Below, piece after piece: positions 24,400-36,940 of a stretch of 64,000 bases of DNA (its first letter is position 1; each line of letters starts with the position of its first letter). Under the pieces are notes generated by a model that saw nothing but the letters and a program-made list of their open reading frames with translations, had not been told where the DNA came from and searched no databases. Position numbers and translations under genes: made by a program. Source of the DNA: Anniella stebbinsi (lineage: Eukaryota; Chordata; Lepidosauria; Squamata; Anniellidae); the NCBI GenBank assembly GCA_029215795.1, contig JARDYH010000003.1:18764001-18828000 (forward strand), given 5' to 3'.

Positions 24400-24840
24400 G
24401 ACATTGGGAGTAATCAAATTGCAGGCCTTGGGGCTATCTAAGCCCTGGGGTGGGTGCGCAATTGCAGCTGCATCATATAATCCCCAGGGCTTTCCACCGA
24501 AGATGCGGAGAAAAGCTGCAGAGAAAAAAAGTTGGAGACTCACCCCGATTTTTTTCTCCTGAGTGAGGCGAGGATGCACAAAATGATGTCAAGACAGCTC
24601 CAAAGCCTTGCTCCGGAGTTGCAGTAGAGGCATGGCCGGGCAGTGCTTGGTGGAAGGCAACCTGTGATTGGTCGCCTTCCACCAGGAAGAGGGTGGGTCA
24701 GCTCTGGTCCCCAGATGGCCGCCCAGAAATCCCACGCTCCTTCCTCAGCGTTGCCAACCTGGGGGAGGTGAAGTGCGCGGTTTCTGAGGAATGTGGCACC
24801 AACGCAGTGCCATGAAGACACCCCATGGGACATCCCCTCA
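24400..24840. repeat. GC-richer unassigned block with a 10-bp hairpin
   Basis: Contains GGTGGAAGGC (24649-24658) and its inverse GCCTTCCACC (24674-24683) around GTGATTGGTC, and higher GC and CpG than neighbours. Probably part of an unrecognised repeat; starts about 190 bp after MITE copy 3. No coding support. Confidence 0.35.
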
Positions 24841-24914
24841 TTCTAAGCAGGGACCAGGGCCTCAGTAGGAAAATCCTGAAGAGACCTCAGAAAACCATCC
24901 AGATGATCCAACAG

Positions 24915-25405
24915 CCTTATGGGGTGGAACATCAAATTTGGGCAAGTTAGCTGCAGGAGCCTACCATCCCACATAGCAGCCACAGACTATGGATTGGATC
25001 CCATAGTTACTTGCTCTTACATTGGAGAGAGAATATTAGAGACTTCTCTAATATTAGAGAATATAAGAGGACATTCTCTGCAGTGGCCCCACACCTTTGG
25101 AACAAGTTATTATTGGAGGTCTGCCATGCTCCATCATTGTATGCCTTTAAGAAGGCCTTGGAAACATCTTATTTTACTTTCTCTTGATATGACTGTTGAT
25201 GTTGCTGTTATTGCCATTGTTGTTGCTGCTGTTTTTTTTTTGCAGGCTTTCATTGTTGTTTTATCACTATTTTATTGTGTTTATGTTTTTATCGCTTTCA
25301 GTATTTTAACTGTTATGATGTATTTTATTGGTGTAAGCTGCCTTGGGAGGGCTTCTGCCCTGAAAGGCCACCAATAAATATTTTGAATAAATAAATAAAT
25401 AAATA
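24915..25405 (+). mobile_element. L2-like LINE 3' end with AAAT tail
   Basis: Contains VAPHLWNKLLLEV-type and FKKALETSYFTFSL-type C-terminal residues, a T-rich 3' region and the tail TTTTGAATAAATAAATAAAT. The 24915-25080 part reads in a similar C-terminal context (YSHWRENIR-like), uncertain. Confidence 0.75.
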
Positions 25406-26714
25406 TTCTAGCCTATATGCAAAGTGCTCAACAATCAGACTTAGAGTGGTGTCTTAGCTTGTTTAAAAGTTAAAGGAAAAGATTGGGAAGGAAAAAACAC
25501 CTTAACCATCATGTACAATTGTAAGTACTCTTGAACATACACACTCCCACTCCCCCCGCAGATGCTCATTCTCCCAGGTCTTTGGAAAAGGCATTTACCC
25601 TCCGCCCTACCCCATCTGCCCCAAACATTACCAAAAGAGGTTAGCCAAATACATAATGAGACTAGGCTTCAGGGCACTCTTGTGCAATGGAAGGAATACA
25701 ACAAAATCAGCCTCTATGACTGTCAGACAGTAGGAAACCTCTGGAATAGGCAGGTCTAGCATACATACTTGGAACCTGAATTCTTGGTGTTGCCTAGTCA
25801 ATAGAGAGTGCTATCTGCCTGCTGCACTTCAGGATCCAGTTTTTAGCTTAAATTCCCCACACTAGAGTGCCAGCATTTGTCCTCAGAGACTGTGCATTGG
25901 AGAACATACTCTTCAATTCCAGATTTGACAACAACTGCCTTCAGCCTCAGCTTGGTCTCAAAGTGTTTTCCTTTTTGATATAGTATCAAGAAATAATTGT
26001 GTCAGTGTGCTTCTGGTCAAATGGCAAGGCTTATATGATCTGATGGTGTGCCCTGATTTCCACATTTCTGTGGAATAGCTTTTGGGCATCTGAGACAAGA
26101 ATGGCTTCATTGCATATTTTTCCCTCTAGAAACATGGCTCCCCTTTGTAGCTCTTCAATTGTCACTTGCTCAAAGATTTACAGCACATAAAAGGATGACA
26201 AATTTAGACAGTGATCTTGCAAGTATAAAAGCACATCCTCGGATCAGTATATTATGGCAATCTTTATTTTCTGACAAATGATTGTAGGATTTATTATTGA
26301 CACGTTTTAGCAAAATACAGAAATAGATCTTTCTAAGGGACTTTTTAGATTATAAACTATAGGCCTAACAGCAAAGGTACTGTATTGGCTGCTGCCATGT
26401 TTTGTTTCCCTTCACATAAAATGCTATAATAAAGTGCTGGCTATGTTCCTAGCATCAAAACAAAACCACAAAGGATGAACTCAGGGAAGATTATAGTATC
26501 AAGAAAACAAAGGAAAAATCATTTTGCCACCCAGTAGATCTATACCACCTACACAGATAACTTACAACAAATGGGAAAATAACCTGGCTCATATATGTTT
26601 TCCACAATTACCCAATTCCTAGGTCTTTTCACATAATACCATCATTTCTATGTTGAAGACTATATAAAAATTCTCAACAAAAAATGCTCTTTGTTCTAAG
26701 CAGTGACCATTGGG

Positions 26715-26908
26715 CATAATCCAGACAAAGATATGCACCTTTAAATCCCATCAATCTCATCATAAGATGGAGTTTACTCCCAGGTAAGAGTATATAGGAT
26801 TTAGCCTTAAGTACATGCTTAAAGCTCAATCCTAAACATATTTACCAGTCACACTGAACAAAGTAGGACTTATTTCTGAGTAAACATGCATAGAATTGTG
26901 CTGTAACT
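26715..26908. repeat. Two degenerate AATCCTA-ended hairpin repeats
   Basis: First unit 26715-26815 ends TTTACTCCCAGGTAAGAGTA then TATAGGATTT. Second unit 26822-26908: CAATCCTAAACATATTTACC to AGTAAACATGCATAGAATTG. Both resemble the lizard repeat with AATCCTATGCATGTTTACTC ends. Further weak copies at 18040-18110 and 50660-50760. Confidence 0.5.
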
Positions 26909-27198
26909 TTCTGCCATTAAGATCAATTAAAAGAGCTTATTAATTCATTACTAATAAATGTAGGAATAACTTCCAGTAAAGGCTGACATGAATCCCATAT
27001 TAAGAGCTGACAGAATCAATCATATTTCTGAATCCATGCTAAACATGCAGCATATGAAGTGTTGATGCATTGCTCTTACCTATGGTTAGACCTGATTGAT
27101 GCACACTTTACATTAGCACACATTTGTAGCAGCCAATTTCATATTTGTATTTCCCCTTCAATCTATTGTCTGAATGGGCCCTTAGTTTAGATTAATAG

Positions 27199-27312
27199 TG
27201 AGGAACGTGTGACCATCGAGATGTTGTTGGACAGCAACTCCCACCAGCACTGGTAAGAGATGATGGAAGTTGCAGTCCAACATCAGGAGGCCACATGTTC
27301 CCCGCCCTGTAT
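27199..27312. repeat. Hairpin repeat (GATGTTGTTGGACTGCAACTCCCA family), copy 1
   Basis: GAGATGTTGTTGGACAGCAA with inverse GTTGCAGTCCAACATCAGGA, a short palindrome flanked by GGAACGTGTG and CACATGTTCC. Widely seen in lizard genomes in my recollection. Confidence 0.65.
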
Positions 27313-29379
27313 AATTTGCTGACTGCTTTCTTTCACATGAATCTCCCTGCCTCCGAATCCCTGCTCCAGGTTCTTCCGCCATATGGAGTATGGCAAATGG
27401 TCACTTGAGACGAGGCATTTTTAGCATGCACTAAGGCTGTGAAACTCCTTCCATGAACCTATTCATCTGAAATTTGGCAGATCTGCTTCTCTCAGAAGGA
27501 ACAACTATGCCTTCAATTCCAACCCACCTCTGCTACAAAATAAAAAGTGACAGGTAGTTATTTTTAAGGGGGGGAAATCCAAATTAAAGGGGCCAAGTGA
27601 AAAACAAAATAAAACAAATCACCCTGAACCAATTTTGTCTGAAAATTTTGGCATGTTTAATTCCTTCACAAGGGGCTACTACACCTGACAATTCCATTAA
27701 ATTTTGACAAACGGCAGAAAACTTGCAGTTGTTTTTTGAGTTCCAATGTTAGTCAAAGAGAAGCACAAAGCTTTGGATTTCTGAACTGAGATTTAGGTTT
27801 AGTCCTGAGTTGAACCTGGCAGCCTCTACATTGGCCAAGTTGAATTAGGCTGTTTTCTGAATCACCAAATTGAAATCCAAATGGAATCTTGTGGTCAGAG
27901 CACACCTTAGTAAAAATACTTAAAAGAAAGAAATACAGGGTGTGGTACTTTTTCCTGAAGTAGGGCATTAAGGCACACAGGAGTAATCTGTTCTTTTGGG
28001 TCAATGTTTGCAAACCAAAATCAAAATGGTAACATTGCAAATTTTAGGGTGCATGTGTGTACTCTGCCTAGTGAGTGATTCCTAGTGGTTCCTCCATGTG
28101 GAGTACTAGAAGATCAATTAAGTTGTAGATTGGGTGCTGATGCATAAGAGATCTAGGGAAAATAAAGCCAGTGTAGGCTTGCTCTGATTTGTGATCATTT
28201 CTAGGATCAGTTTCTCTAACTCATGCAGCTACAATGACCAGCTCCAGTTTATTCTTTTGCACTGGTCATACCATTACCTTCCAGAAGATAAATCAGCTGC
28301 CAATTAATATACTTCAATGCCAAGTTTACGTGCCCACCGTAAGTGATTAAACAGAAGTGCTGATAACCTTTTGGAATGATCAGCCATCTGGCATTGTTTC
28401 AGCTGGAAAGCAGTGTTTTAGAGATTCCCTCCTGCCAAACAAGCAAGGCATTCAGTTTTCTCAGTTATCGTCTGGTGCCTATATAGGTATTATTCCCAAT
28501 AAAAAGTTGTCTAACTGGAATTCGTGGAGGATGGCAGCCATTCCTACTATCTTTTTAACCCCCTCATAGCATTGTGCCTACTTTGTGATATATAAAAAGT
28601 ATTATATGCATTTTTATTTCCATCAGTACTATGAAATTAGGCAAGATAACAAAAATGTCAAATGTGCACAATTTGGACTAAGACTGCAGCCTTTTGAAAA
28701 GGGAAAGGGGAGGGGAGAGAGAGAGACCCCCCAAAAGGAATGAGATTTCATGGTTTTCTTAGACAGGTTTTTCATAGGTAGTAAGTGTAATAGCTGAAAC
28801 AATACTTATCATACCCTGATGTAGGTTTTCTATCACCGATATGCTGTTACTAAATAAGTATGTTATTTGGGTTGTTAACATTAGATGAGTCAACATGGGA
28901 CAGGAGTTTGAAATTTTTCTTTTTATTACAGTATCTACAAGGCTTTCTTGAAGAAACCAAATGTGAAACAAGAATTGTATCTAGAATCTTGTCAAAGCCC
29001 TGGATTGTTTATTTCATTATATAATACACCATTAACTGGACTTAGAAGAATTTCAGTGGATTTATCATGTATTACATCAATTTGTGTGTATAATAGGAAT
29101 TATATGTACATACTGGACAGTTCCTATATACTTATGATTCATATAAACTTAATTTGATTGTTAACTATCTTTGATTGTTCAAGTTGTAATTACTTAACAT
29201 TACCTACAGCTATGTGCCCAAGGGCATTCTTGTTTTCTTACGGTTTTCTATCACATACATTTATACAACTTTTTAATATTTATTTTGAATTTACTGTGCA
29301 CACATTAATCAATTATCATTTTGTTGGAGATGGAACTCAAGATTTGCTCTAGAAGCAAATTTTGAATTTGCTAACAGTG

Positions 29380-29465
29380 AGCTTTATGATTGAGTCGGGA
29401 TTTGAAGCAGGGTGTCCCCCACTCTTAGTCCAACACTGTAATCACTACATCACACTGGCTCTATT
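29380..29465 (+). mobile_element. MIR-like SINE tail fragment
   Basis: GAGTCGGGATTTGAAGCAGG, then AGTCCAACACTGTAATCACT and ACATCACACTGGCTC, the end of a tRNA-derived MIR/CORE-like SINE. Confidence 0.55.
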
Positions 29466-29770
29466 ACTCTTTAAAATGAAATATAATATTTAATTTTTTT
29501 TTCATTCCCTCTTAAGAGTAACATACTAGCACTCAAAAAACAAAAAACGAACACACACAAGAAGTAATGGGCTTGAATCGCAGACCCACTAATTAAAGTT
29601 GTTCTTGCCTATCAAATCAATTACAAGTTTGCTTGTGGAAGAAATACAGGTTTGTTTTTGGAACAATTCTCAATATCAAATGGATACTGAAATAACCCAC
29701 AGATACCCAGGTATGGAAACATGTTTCACTGCACTTCTATTGTTGTCTGCAATCTTATCAGGTTGCCAGA

Positions 29771-29910
29771 GAGCCTATCTACACACGCAGGATAAAACAC
29801 TTTGAAAACGTTTTGAAAACTGTATATGGAGAGTGTCCTGGGACCCAACAGTTCTCAAAACTGTTATAAACTGTATAAAACCGTTTTAAAACAGTAGTGT
29901 AGATAGGCTC
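29771..29910. mobile_element. Palindromic element with GAGCCTATCTACAC ends
   Basis: 140 bp with exact 14-base terminal inverted repeats GAGCCTATCTACAC and GTGTAGATAGGCTC. Interior has CACTTTGAAAACGTTTTGAA and a partner arm rich in AAACTGTTATAAACTG. No clear target duplication (AGA left, TGA right). Related by sequence to 12237-12357 and 47774-48279. Confidence 0.65.
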
Positions 29911-30851
29911 TGATTCACAAGGAGCCAATGTTATCATACCATAAATGCCCACTACAGTAGGGAGAAGTTCTTTTATCAAATGATGGATTTGCTCCTCTCT
30001 AGCCACATGTTTTGTACCCTCATACAACTTCCCTACTCCTCTGCCTGCTGTAAAATGCAGGGCTCTTAGCTTAATGACATAATTTTGTTCTAAACATAAA
30101 TGTTTAAATACCTGCCCACATAACGGCTTATTTAGTTACTCACTGCTGATCTGTGTGTTCTTAAAGCTCTGTCAGAATACAGTTTTAATAATCAATCATG
30201 TGTGCATCAGAATGATAAATGATAATTTTAACTGATATGCCTAGTCACAATTATTTTTAAAAACAATCAGTCTGGAGAAGACTGAATAATTGTTTTCATT
30301 GGCATCCCTGAAATATCAAAGTTATGACAAGAAGTCCGTCATAGTGTCATCTTTCAAAACAAGAATTCATAGCCGTATGGACCTTTTTATCTGTAAAGTG
30401 CATCAGCTGTACTGTTTGCATGTAATAATGATGTGAGTTCGCTATTCCATGCAGTAATTTCTCATATCAGTATGAGGAGCCTCAGGGCGGTACAAGGCTG
30501 GTGTGGGGGAGATCACATGTTTGTATGCTGCTCTGTGGGGGGAGTCCTACTTATGGAAAACTAGCAAGTCAGGGAGAAGGCTATGCTAGAACTCTTCTCC
30601 CAAATTTCTAGCTTTCTATGAGCAGGGAGGTTGGGGTTTTGTTGTTGTTGTTGTTGCCATTATTTAATAAAAGGGAAGTGTTCAATCATGCAAGCAGCTA
30701 CTTGATCTATACTGTCTAGGAACATTTTTTCCATGTGATCTGTCAAGGGCCAAACAAGACTAGTTGGCAGGAGAACCATGACTGGAGTTCCCATGGTGAT
30801 GGGTTGTTGTTGTTTTCTCAGTTGAAATAGCCCCCACAAGCTGCTCTTTGT

Positions 30852-30873
30852 CCTAACCGTAACCCTAACCCTA
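30852..30873. repeat. Short telomere-like CCCTAA run
   Basis: CCTAACCGTAACCCTAACCC is about 3.5 units of the vertebrate telomere repeat with one mismatch. Too short to be more than a possible interstitial telomeric trace. Confidence 0.5.
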
Positions 30874-31985
30874 CAAGTATCCATCATGTCTAATTGAATC
30901 CTAGAACTCAAACTTTTCAGCTACATAAATTCAGGGCAATACTTTGCTGAAAGGTTGTTCCACTGCAACCTTTACCCATCAAGTGTGATAATATGCCCAC
31001 ACCGTGTAAAATTACTGTGATCTACTTCTTTACAATGTTGTATCTCACCCAGCATATGCTCTTGCTGGTCATATCATACCAAAATCAACTCAAATGTATA
31101 TAAATCATTATAAAGTCAGTCTAGTGATCTATTTTGGGATTTTAGGATGGGGCACAATGACGACAGAGGGATTTACATCACAAAGGGAGTACTTATGCAT
31201 GAAGATTTTTTAAAAGCAGTTTTCTTTCCAAATGCAGAGTAAACAGAGTGGGCACCCCAATGAGATTGTGCAACTAGGCAGTATTAATTTATTTTATCAA
31301 GAAGTTGATGAAGATGAAATTTAATAAGTCAAATGTATATTAGTCAGTATTGTGTGTGGGTGTACCAAAATGCCCTTTCCAGTCATCAAGAGAGAGGGCT
31401 TTTTAAAATATTGCTTCATCCTCTCCCATTGTCAAAGTCGTCTTTTGACCTCCACCAGTACAATATGTAACCAAACAGTTTTTAAAAGTCTGACATCCTT
31501 TCAAATTTCTAATCTACATAACATGGACAAAGAAGTATTCTATTCAAAGATAAAGGGCCTACCGATGATATTATTATTAATTATCAATAATTATTATTAA
31601 GAAGAGGAAGAAGAGAAGTAGTAGCAGTAGTAGAAGAAGAACTGAAGTGTTAATATTAAATCACACGGTTGTACCTGATGTTGTCTTTCAACCAGCAGAA
31701 CAGACTACTGGAGGACCCAGTTCTCCTTCCCCATACAGCCAACACACACTACCTAGATCTGCTCCATAGGGCTGGTTTGGGGAGTGGGGGATGTGGAGGG
31801 CAATTATGTGAGTGAAAGATCACTTGTGTAACTTCGGATTTAACCAATAAATTATAAGGAAGATTTTTTTTAAAAAAAAAATGCAATTATAAAAAACGAA
31901 ACAAGAGAAAAAACCCAACAACACAAGGAACATAACAAAAAAGCATATCTATCCACAAAAACTATTCATAACACAATTAATTAGG

Positions 31986-32008
31986 GAGAGAGAGAGAGAG
32001 AGAGAGAA
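31986..32008. repeat. (GA)n microsatellite
   Basis: About 11 GA units at the 3' side of the L1 remnant. Confidence 0.9.
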
Positions 32009-32913
32009 GATTTGACACTTGTTTCAAATATGTAAGTTAATATAAGCTGACCATATACCTAAATAAGCATCCAAACAAAGTGACAACTGTAGGACAGATG
32101 TTCAAATGCAGCAAAAGCTGTAAGTTCTTCAGTCCACTGAATAATGTGTAGTGGGTATTTATCCTTCCAGGCTTTGCAAGTGTTAGGACTCTCAAAGTCC
32201 ACTTTTGTTGTCCTTCTGTTAATCCCCACATCACAAGAATATAATTGAAAACTGCATTAACATCCACAAACCAGCAGCCTTTTCAAGAAAAAAAAATATG
32301 CAAGCAGTAACTTCCAACCAGAACAAAGCCATCACAGGGCATGCCCACATCATATGCCTCAGTGATGCATTATTTCCATTACAATGCCAGCGTCTTATAG
32401 AGCTAGCCAGCTTCTTCATAACCAGCCTCTGTGGTGTCCAATATACACGAAACATCAATTTAAGTTGAATCAGCCTCAATTGTAAATCTACAGAAATAGT
32501 ATTTATTGAAGTTAGAGCAACTTTCTATTGGTTTGGCTGCATAGAGAATTCCAATTGCTTATTCCATTCCTCTCTAGCATGCTGAACATCCACTTTATTA
32601 CATTCCAAAGGACATTTATATACAGCTATTGTGGGCTTAGCTTTCTCTAAAGATCCAATTAATCCCTCTAACAATATAGGAAGTGCTGAAGCACTCATCA
32701 CTGATGGCCCATATATAGCCACCAAAAAGTGCTATAACTCAATGTATTGCCACTCACCACTAGATGATAAGTGATATCTACTAAAATAGTAAAAACCCAT
32801 CATCTGATCCTATTAACTGATCTAAAGTAGGAGGCAGTATCCAACTGTGTTGTTCTTCTAGCGTAAATAATGTTGTGCTTGAGGAAACTAGGTTCTGAAC
32901 GATGCACAGAACT

Positions 32914-33091
32914 AAAATTTTCCAACTAAAGTTATGTTTGCGCAAGCACAGTTGCACAACCAGTTGTACATTATGCTCTTGTTGCACAAAAATTATACGC
33001 AACAGGTTGCACAATGAGTTCCGCAACAGGTTGCACAGGCATAATGCACAACTGCTTGCGCAACCGTGCTTGCAAATGTAACTTTAGTTGT
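32914..33091. mobile_element. Palindromic MITE nested in the L1 remnant
   Basis: Left arm AACTAAAGTTATGTTTGCGC then AAGCACAGTTGCACAACCAG; right arm inverse: TTGCGCAACCGTGCTTGCAA then ATGTAACTTTAGTT. The centre is a run of GTTGCACAA/GCAACAGGTTGCACA units. It interrupts the minus-strand L1-like sequence. Target duplication not resolved. Confidence 0.65.
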
Positions 33092-34323
33092 TTCACAACT
33101 GGTTGTGAAACAGAAAGATTCAGTAGAGTTCCTCTAGTGCTATTTTAGTTTGCAGAATGATACCATTGGATATTTCCATAAATTCCACTATCAACCCAAT
33201 TTCACCACACACAAAAAGCTGTTTCTCTATTTACAGCTCAGGATTCCCCCATAAAGTTAATTTAGCAGAATAAGGATCAAACTGCAGCTGACAAAACATT
33301 ATATACCATATCTCTCTGCTGCTGAAATTGCACGTGGGGACATTCCTTTCTTTTTATTGTGCCTAGATCCTAGTGCTGTATAGTTGAAAAGAAATGCCAG
33401 TGATTTAACTCCAAAACAATCCATGGAGGAGTATTGAAGGAAAAAGGTATCTTCCAATCATCGGTACAAGATAAACCTTATGATATAAACTGGAAAATTA
33501 AATCCTCTCTCCCTAATTGGTAACCTTCTTAAGGAAAAACTAGGGAAGAGAGAAGATCCCCCTTCCCTTGAATAAACTTCTGAAATGCTGCATAGAGTTT
33601 TTGAAAATACATTTGAGGAATATATAATGGAATATTACGCAGTACATAAACTACCTGAGGTAAGACATTAATACTAAGGAAATTAACTTTACCCCATTAC
33701 TTAAATTAATTGATGCCCATTTTTACAAATCAGGAGAAATTTCCACTAACAATACGCTTAAATTCAGTTTAATCATTTGAGAAATATTTCCAGGCACCTG
33801 TATTCCCAGAACATTACAACTGATAGGCACCAGCATAAATGCCATTTAGTAACTACCTCAGGAACTTAATACTACCTACTGGCATTAATGCAGATTTTGA
33901 CCAACTGATAGTATAACCCGAAAGCATACCCAAGTTATCAATTAATCTTACTCATTTTGACATGGAAGACCCTAACCTACTTATCAATAACAACAAATCA
34001 TCTGCATATAAAGCTGTTCCATATTCAACCTGTTCATGCACAAAGCCATACATTTTTTGCTCTAGCTAATTGCACATGTCAAGGCTTCTAAGCATAAATC
34101 AAATATCAAGGGAGAAAAAGTACAGCCCTGCCTTGTATCACTCTCTAAACAAAATAAAATTCCAATTCATTTTTAAAAATTCCTGCAGAAAGCCAAATTT
34201 TCCCAAAGTTACAAACATAAACTGCCAGTGTAATTTGTCAAATACTTTCTCAGCATCAGGTAAAATATCCACAGCCAAATCCATTCATTTAGTATTCAAA
34301 GCCATCAAATTTACCACAAGTCT

Positions 34324-34717
34324 GGGGAGAGCAATCCTATGCCCCCAGACACAAGATTGTTCAGTTTCCTGGCTAAGAGGTTGGAAACAGGGCTCTGACC
34401 TCGGAGCCAGGATACTGTATCTCCCTCCCCACCCTCATAGCCGGTTACTTCTCCACGCTCAGAAAACAGAGTGCAAAGATGGGGAAACCGGGCGTTCCAG
34501 GAGGAGAAGAGACTGAGTCGTTCCTGGGGACGGGGAGGGGAGGAGACCAGGTTGACAGCCTCCTTCCCTTCCCCTCCCTGAAACCTCTGCTAGATGGATG
34601 AAATGGCCGTTTAGCTTAAATGGATAGCAGGAGGGGCAGCGCCCTTCCTGCTCTGCATAGGATACGGTAAGCCTCTGAGTTTGGAGTACCTAGGACAGAT
34701 CATATAGGATTGCCCCC
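34324..34717. mobile_element. Probable DNA element inserted in the L1 reverse-transcriptase region
   Basis: Starts GGGGAGAGCAATCCTATG and ends ATAGGATTGCCCCC, an imperfect terminal inverted repeat. The interior is GC-rich (CTTCCCCTCCCTGAAACC, GGGGACGGGGAGGGGAGG). On either side the minus strand reads L1 reverse transcriptase (HPDQGGFI..ADNLG on one side, DAEKVFDKLHWQFMF on the other), so this piece interrupts it. Class not determined. Confidence 0.6.
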
Positions 34718-35413
34718 TAAATTATCTGCACCCTGCCACTGGTGAATAAATCCCCCTTGATCAGGATGCACTAACATATGTATCATATGCTGCAGTCTAT
34801 TAGCAAGAATTGTTGTTAATATTTTAGCACCCACATTGATTAAAGAAATTGGCCTAGAATTTTCAGTTAGTATGATCTTTGCCAGGTTTAGGAATAACAA
34901 AAATCTAAGCATAATATAATGATGCTGATAATGTCCCTGATTCAAAAGCCTTACAATAAAGACAGCAAACCTTAGAAATAAAAAAAAATCCTAGTGCACC
35001 TTATACCATCCTACAGGAAAACTGTCTGGCCCTGGAACTTTATTGGGAAGAATTTTCCAATTATAAAAGCAACTCAACAATAAAAACAGCTCAAGAACTT
35101 TTGACTGATAATGCACCTACTAGTTCCCCATTTGTTTTTCTGTAGACCAAAGTCTAATTTAGACACAATCTTAAATATGGTTTAGCTACATTAATGAACC
35201 TCAGGTTCCTGTCCTCCCCTTCCTCTCTCTTGGTGCGCTCATGAGAAGGCGATAGGAAGCATTTGCTTCCATTTTTAACTAACTGCAATTCAACATTAGT
35301 TCTAAACCTAGACAAACTACACTTACTCTCAAATCTGGTTTGCTGAAACAAACCAACTTCAAGCTTTGGTTTATGAAGATCACCTATAAAACACCCTTCC
35401 CCAAGTATCTGTT

Positions 35414-35512
35414 ATCCTCCAGATGTTTTATACTACAGCTCTCAGCATTCCTGACCATTGGTGATGCTGGCTGGGGCTGATGGGAGTTGAAGTCCAAAAC
35501 ATCTGGAGGGCA
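35414..35512. repeat. Hairpin repeat of the same family, copy 2
   Basis: ATCCTCCAGATGTTTTATAC with inverse TCCAAAACATCTGGAGGGC; the middle carries GATGCTGGCTGGGGCTGATG. About 97 bp, near-palindromic. Confidence 0.7.
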
Positions 35513-36526
35513 CCAGTATGAGGAAAGTGGCAATAAACCATAGTAAAGATTAACCATAGTTTAGGCTTCAGACATATTGCAAAACTGTGTTTAATTGAAA
35601 AGAGAAGTGAAAGCTTCTAATCTCCTCCTTGCAGCCGCAATGGGGGATCACATGTGCTCAGGACTCATTCTCAAAAATCCAAATGAGGCCTAGGGATTAG
35701 CAGGGCTTGCTCCAAGTTTAAGGCCCTTCACAAGTGTTACCTGGTGGGCCCCACCAACACCACTGGCTCCCTGTCGATATTACTGGGGTTTCCCCTAGAA
35801 GGCTTACTGGAGGCAGACAGCAACAGCATTCTGAGTTGCCTGCCATTGTAAATCACCACAATGCCTGGATGTAGTATCACTTCAGGGCATTTTAAATGGT
35901 GGGTGGCTTTCCAGACTTAGCTGCTGCTGCCAGATAAACCTGCAGCTGGGAGAACAGGCTGATAAGAGGACCAAGCATCAGCACTGGTGCACCTTGCTAT
36001 ATCTTTGGACTACAGCATCTGCCTGAAGGTACTGGATGCTGACACCATCCCTGGATGGAGCCATCATTTCCCATGGTGTACACAGCCAGCTCACTATCAC
36101 CTCTGTTCACACAGGTTTTATGTGGCTTTGCAATGCTTCAAAATACTGGAATATCTGTTTGACCCAAGATGACACTGAGATGAAAGATACAGGAAACTAT
36201 GCTTATATCCTACACTTAATTAAAAATGATTGCCCAACCTTGATCAGATGTTCAGCCTTCTGAGGAGCAGTGGGAGAATGTAACTGCCATTCAAGAGAAC
36301 AGGCATTCAGTCAATGGGAGGGCTTCTTCATCAAGTCAGCCATATGTGAAACTACTAACAGACATCAACCTCTGAGCCAGCAACTCAGTTGTTGCATTGA
36401 TTTAATCCATATTAGATTCATTATAGTGATTACATATTCATTTCATGTTGTTTTAAACTGATCTATTATATCACTTAGAGATAGCTCACTCACACATGCC
36501 TTGTATTGCAACTCCACTCTTAGAAA

Positions 36527-36553
36527 TCTCTCTCTCTCTCTCTCTCTCTCTCT
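36527..36553. repeat. (CT)n microsatellite
   Basis: About 13 CT units, read as GA on the transcript strand, some 190 bp downstream in transcription of the voltage-sensor exon donor. Confidence 0.95.
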
Positions 36554-36745
36554 TTATCTCACATTGGATTCTATTATTTGAAAGTATTTGATGGAAACAG
36601 TAACCTGCTTTATATTCCACCCTGAAATCTATTATCACATTAGGGCTTGAATATCTTTTTAACATCTCTTTCTGCATCTTCCTCTCATAATATTTGCTTC
36701 TACTATAAACAACAACAAGAGAGAAAGAGAAAAATGTGAACTTTA

Positions 36746-36940
<195 letters not shown>

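Larger units (their letters stand above)
31850..35160 (-). mobile_element. Decayed L1-type LINE, ORF2 remnant
   Basis: Minus-strand pieces in L1 order: reverse-transcriptase fingers NSRPISLINVGAKILTTILA and HPDQGGFI (about 34945-34720), DAEKVFDKLHWQFMF (near 34250), RQGCTFSPLIFDLCLEAL (near 34120), the catalytic YADD (complement of 33997-34008) followed by LLLLIS, and a C-terminal RVYWTPQRL with a WHCN..HMMWACP zinc-knuckle-like stretch (32479-32231). Stop codons and frame changes separate them, so it is dead. Two other elements are nested in it. Confidence 0.85.

Noticed and set aside
24919..25377. 152-codon open frame with a hydrophobic C-terminal half
   Set aside because: Hydrophobic stretch comes from the T-rich 3' region of an L2-like LINE, and the frame ends in its AAAT tail.
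34070..34516. 148-codon open frame on the plus strand
   Set aside because: Lies antisense to L1 reverse transcriptase and runs into the nested GC-rich element; no protein similarity seen.
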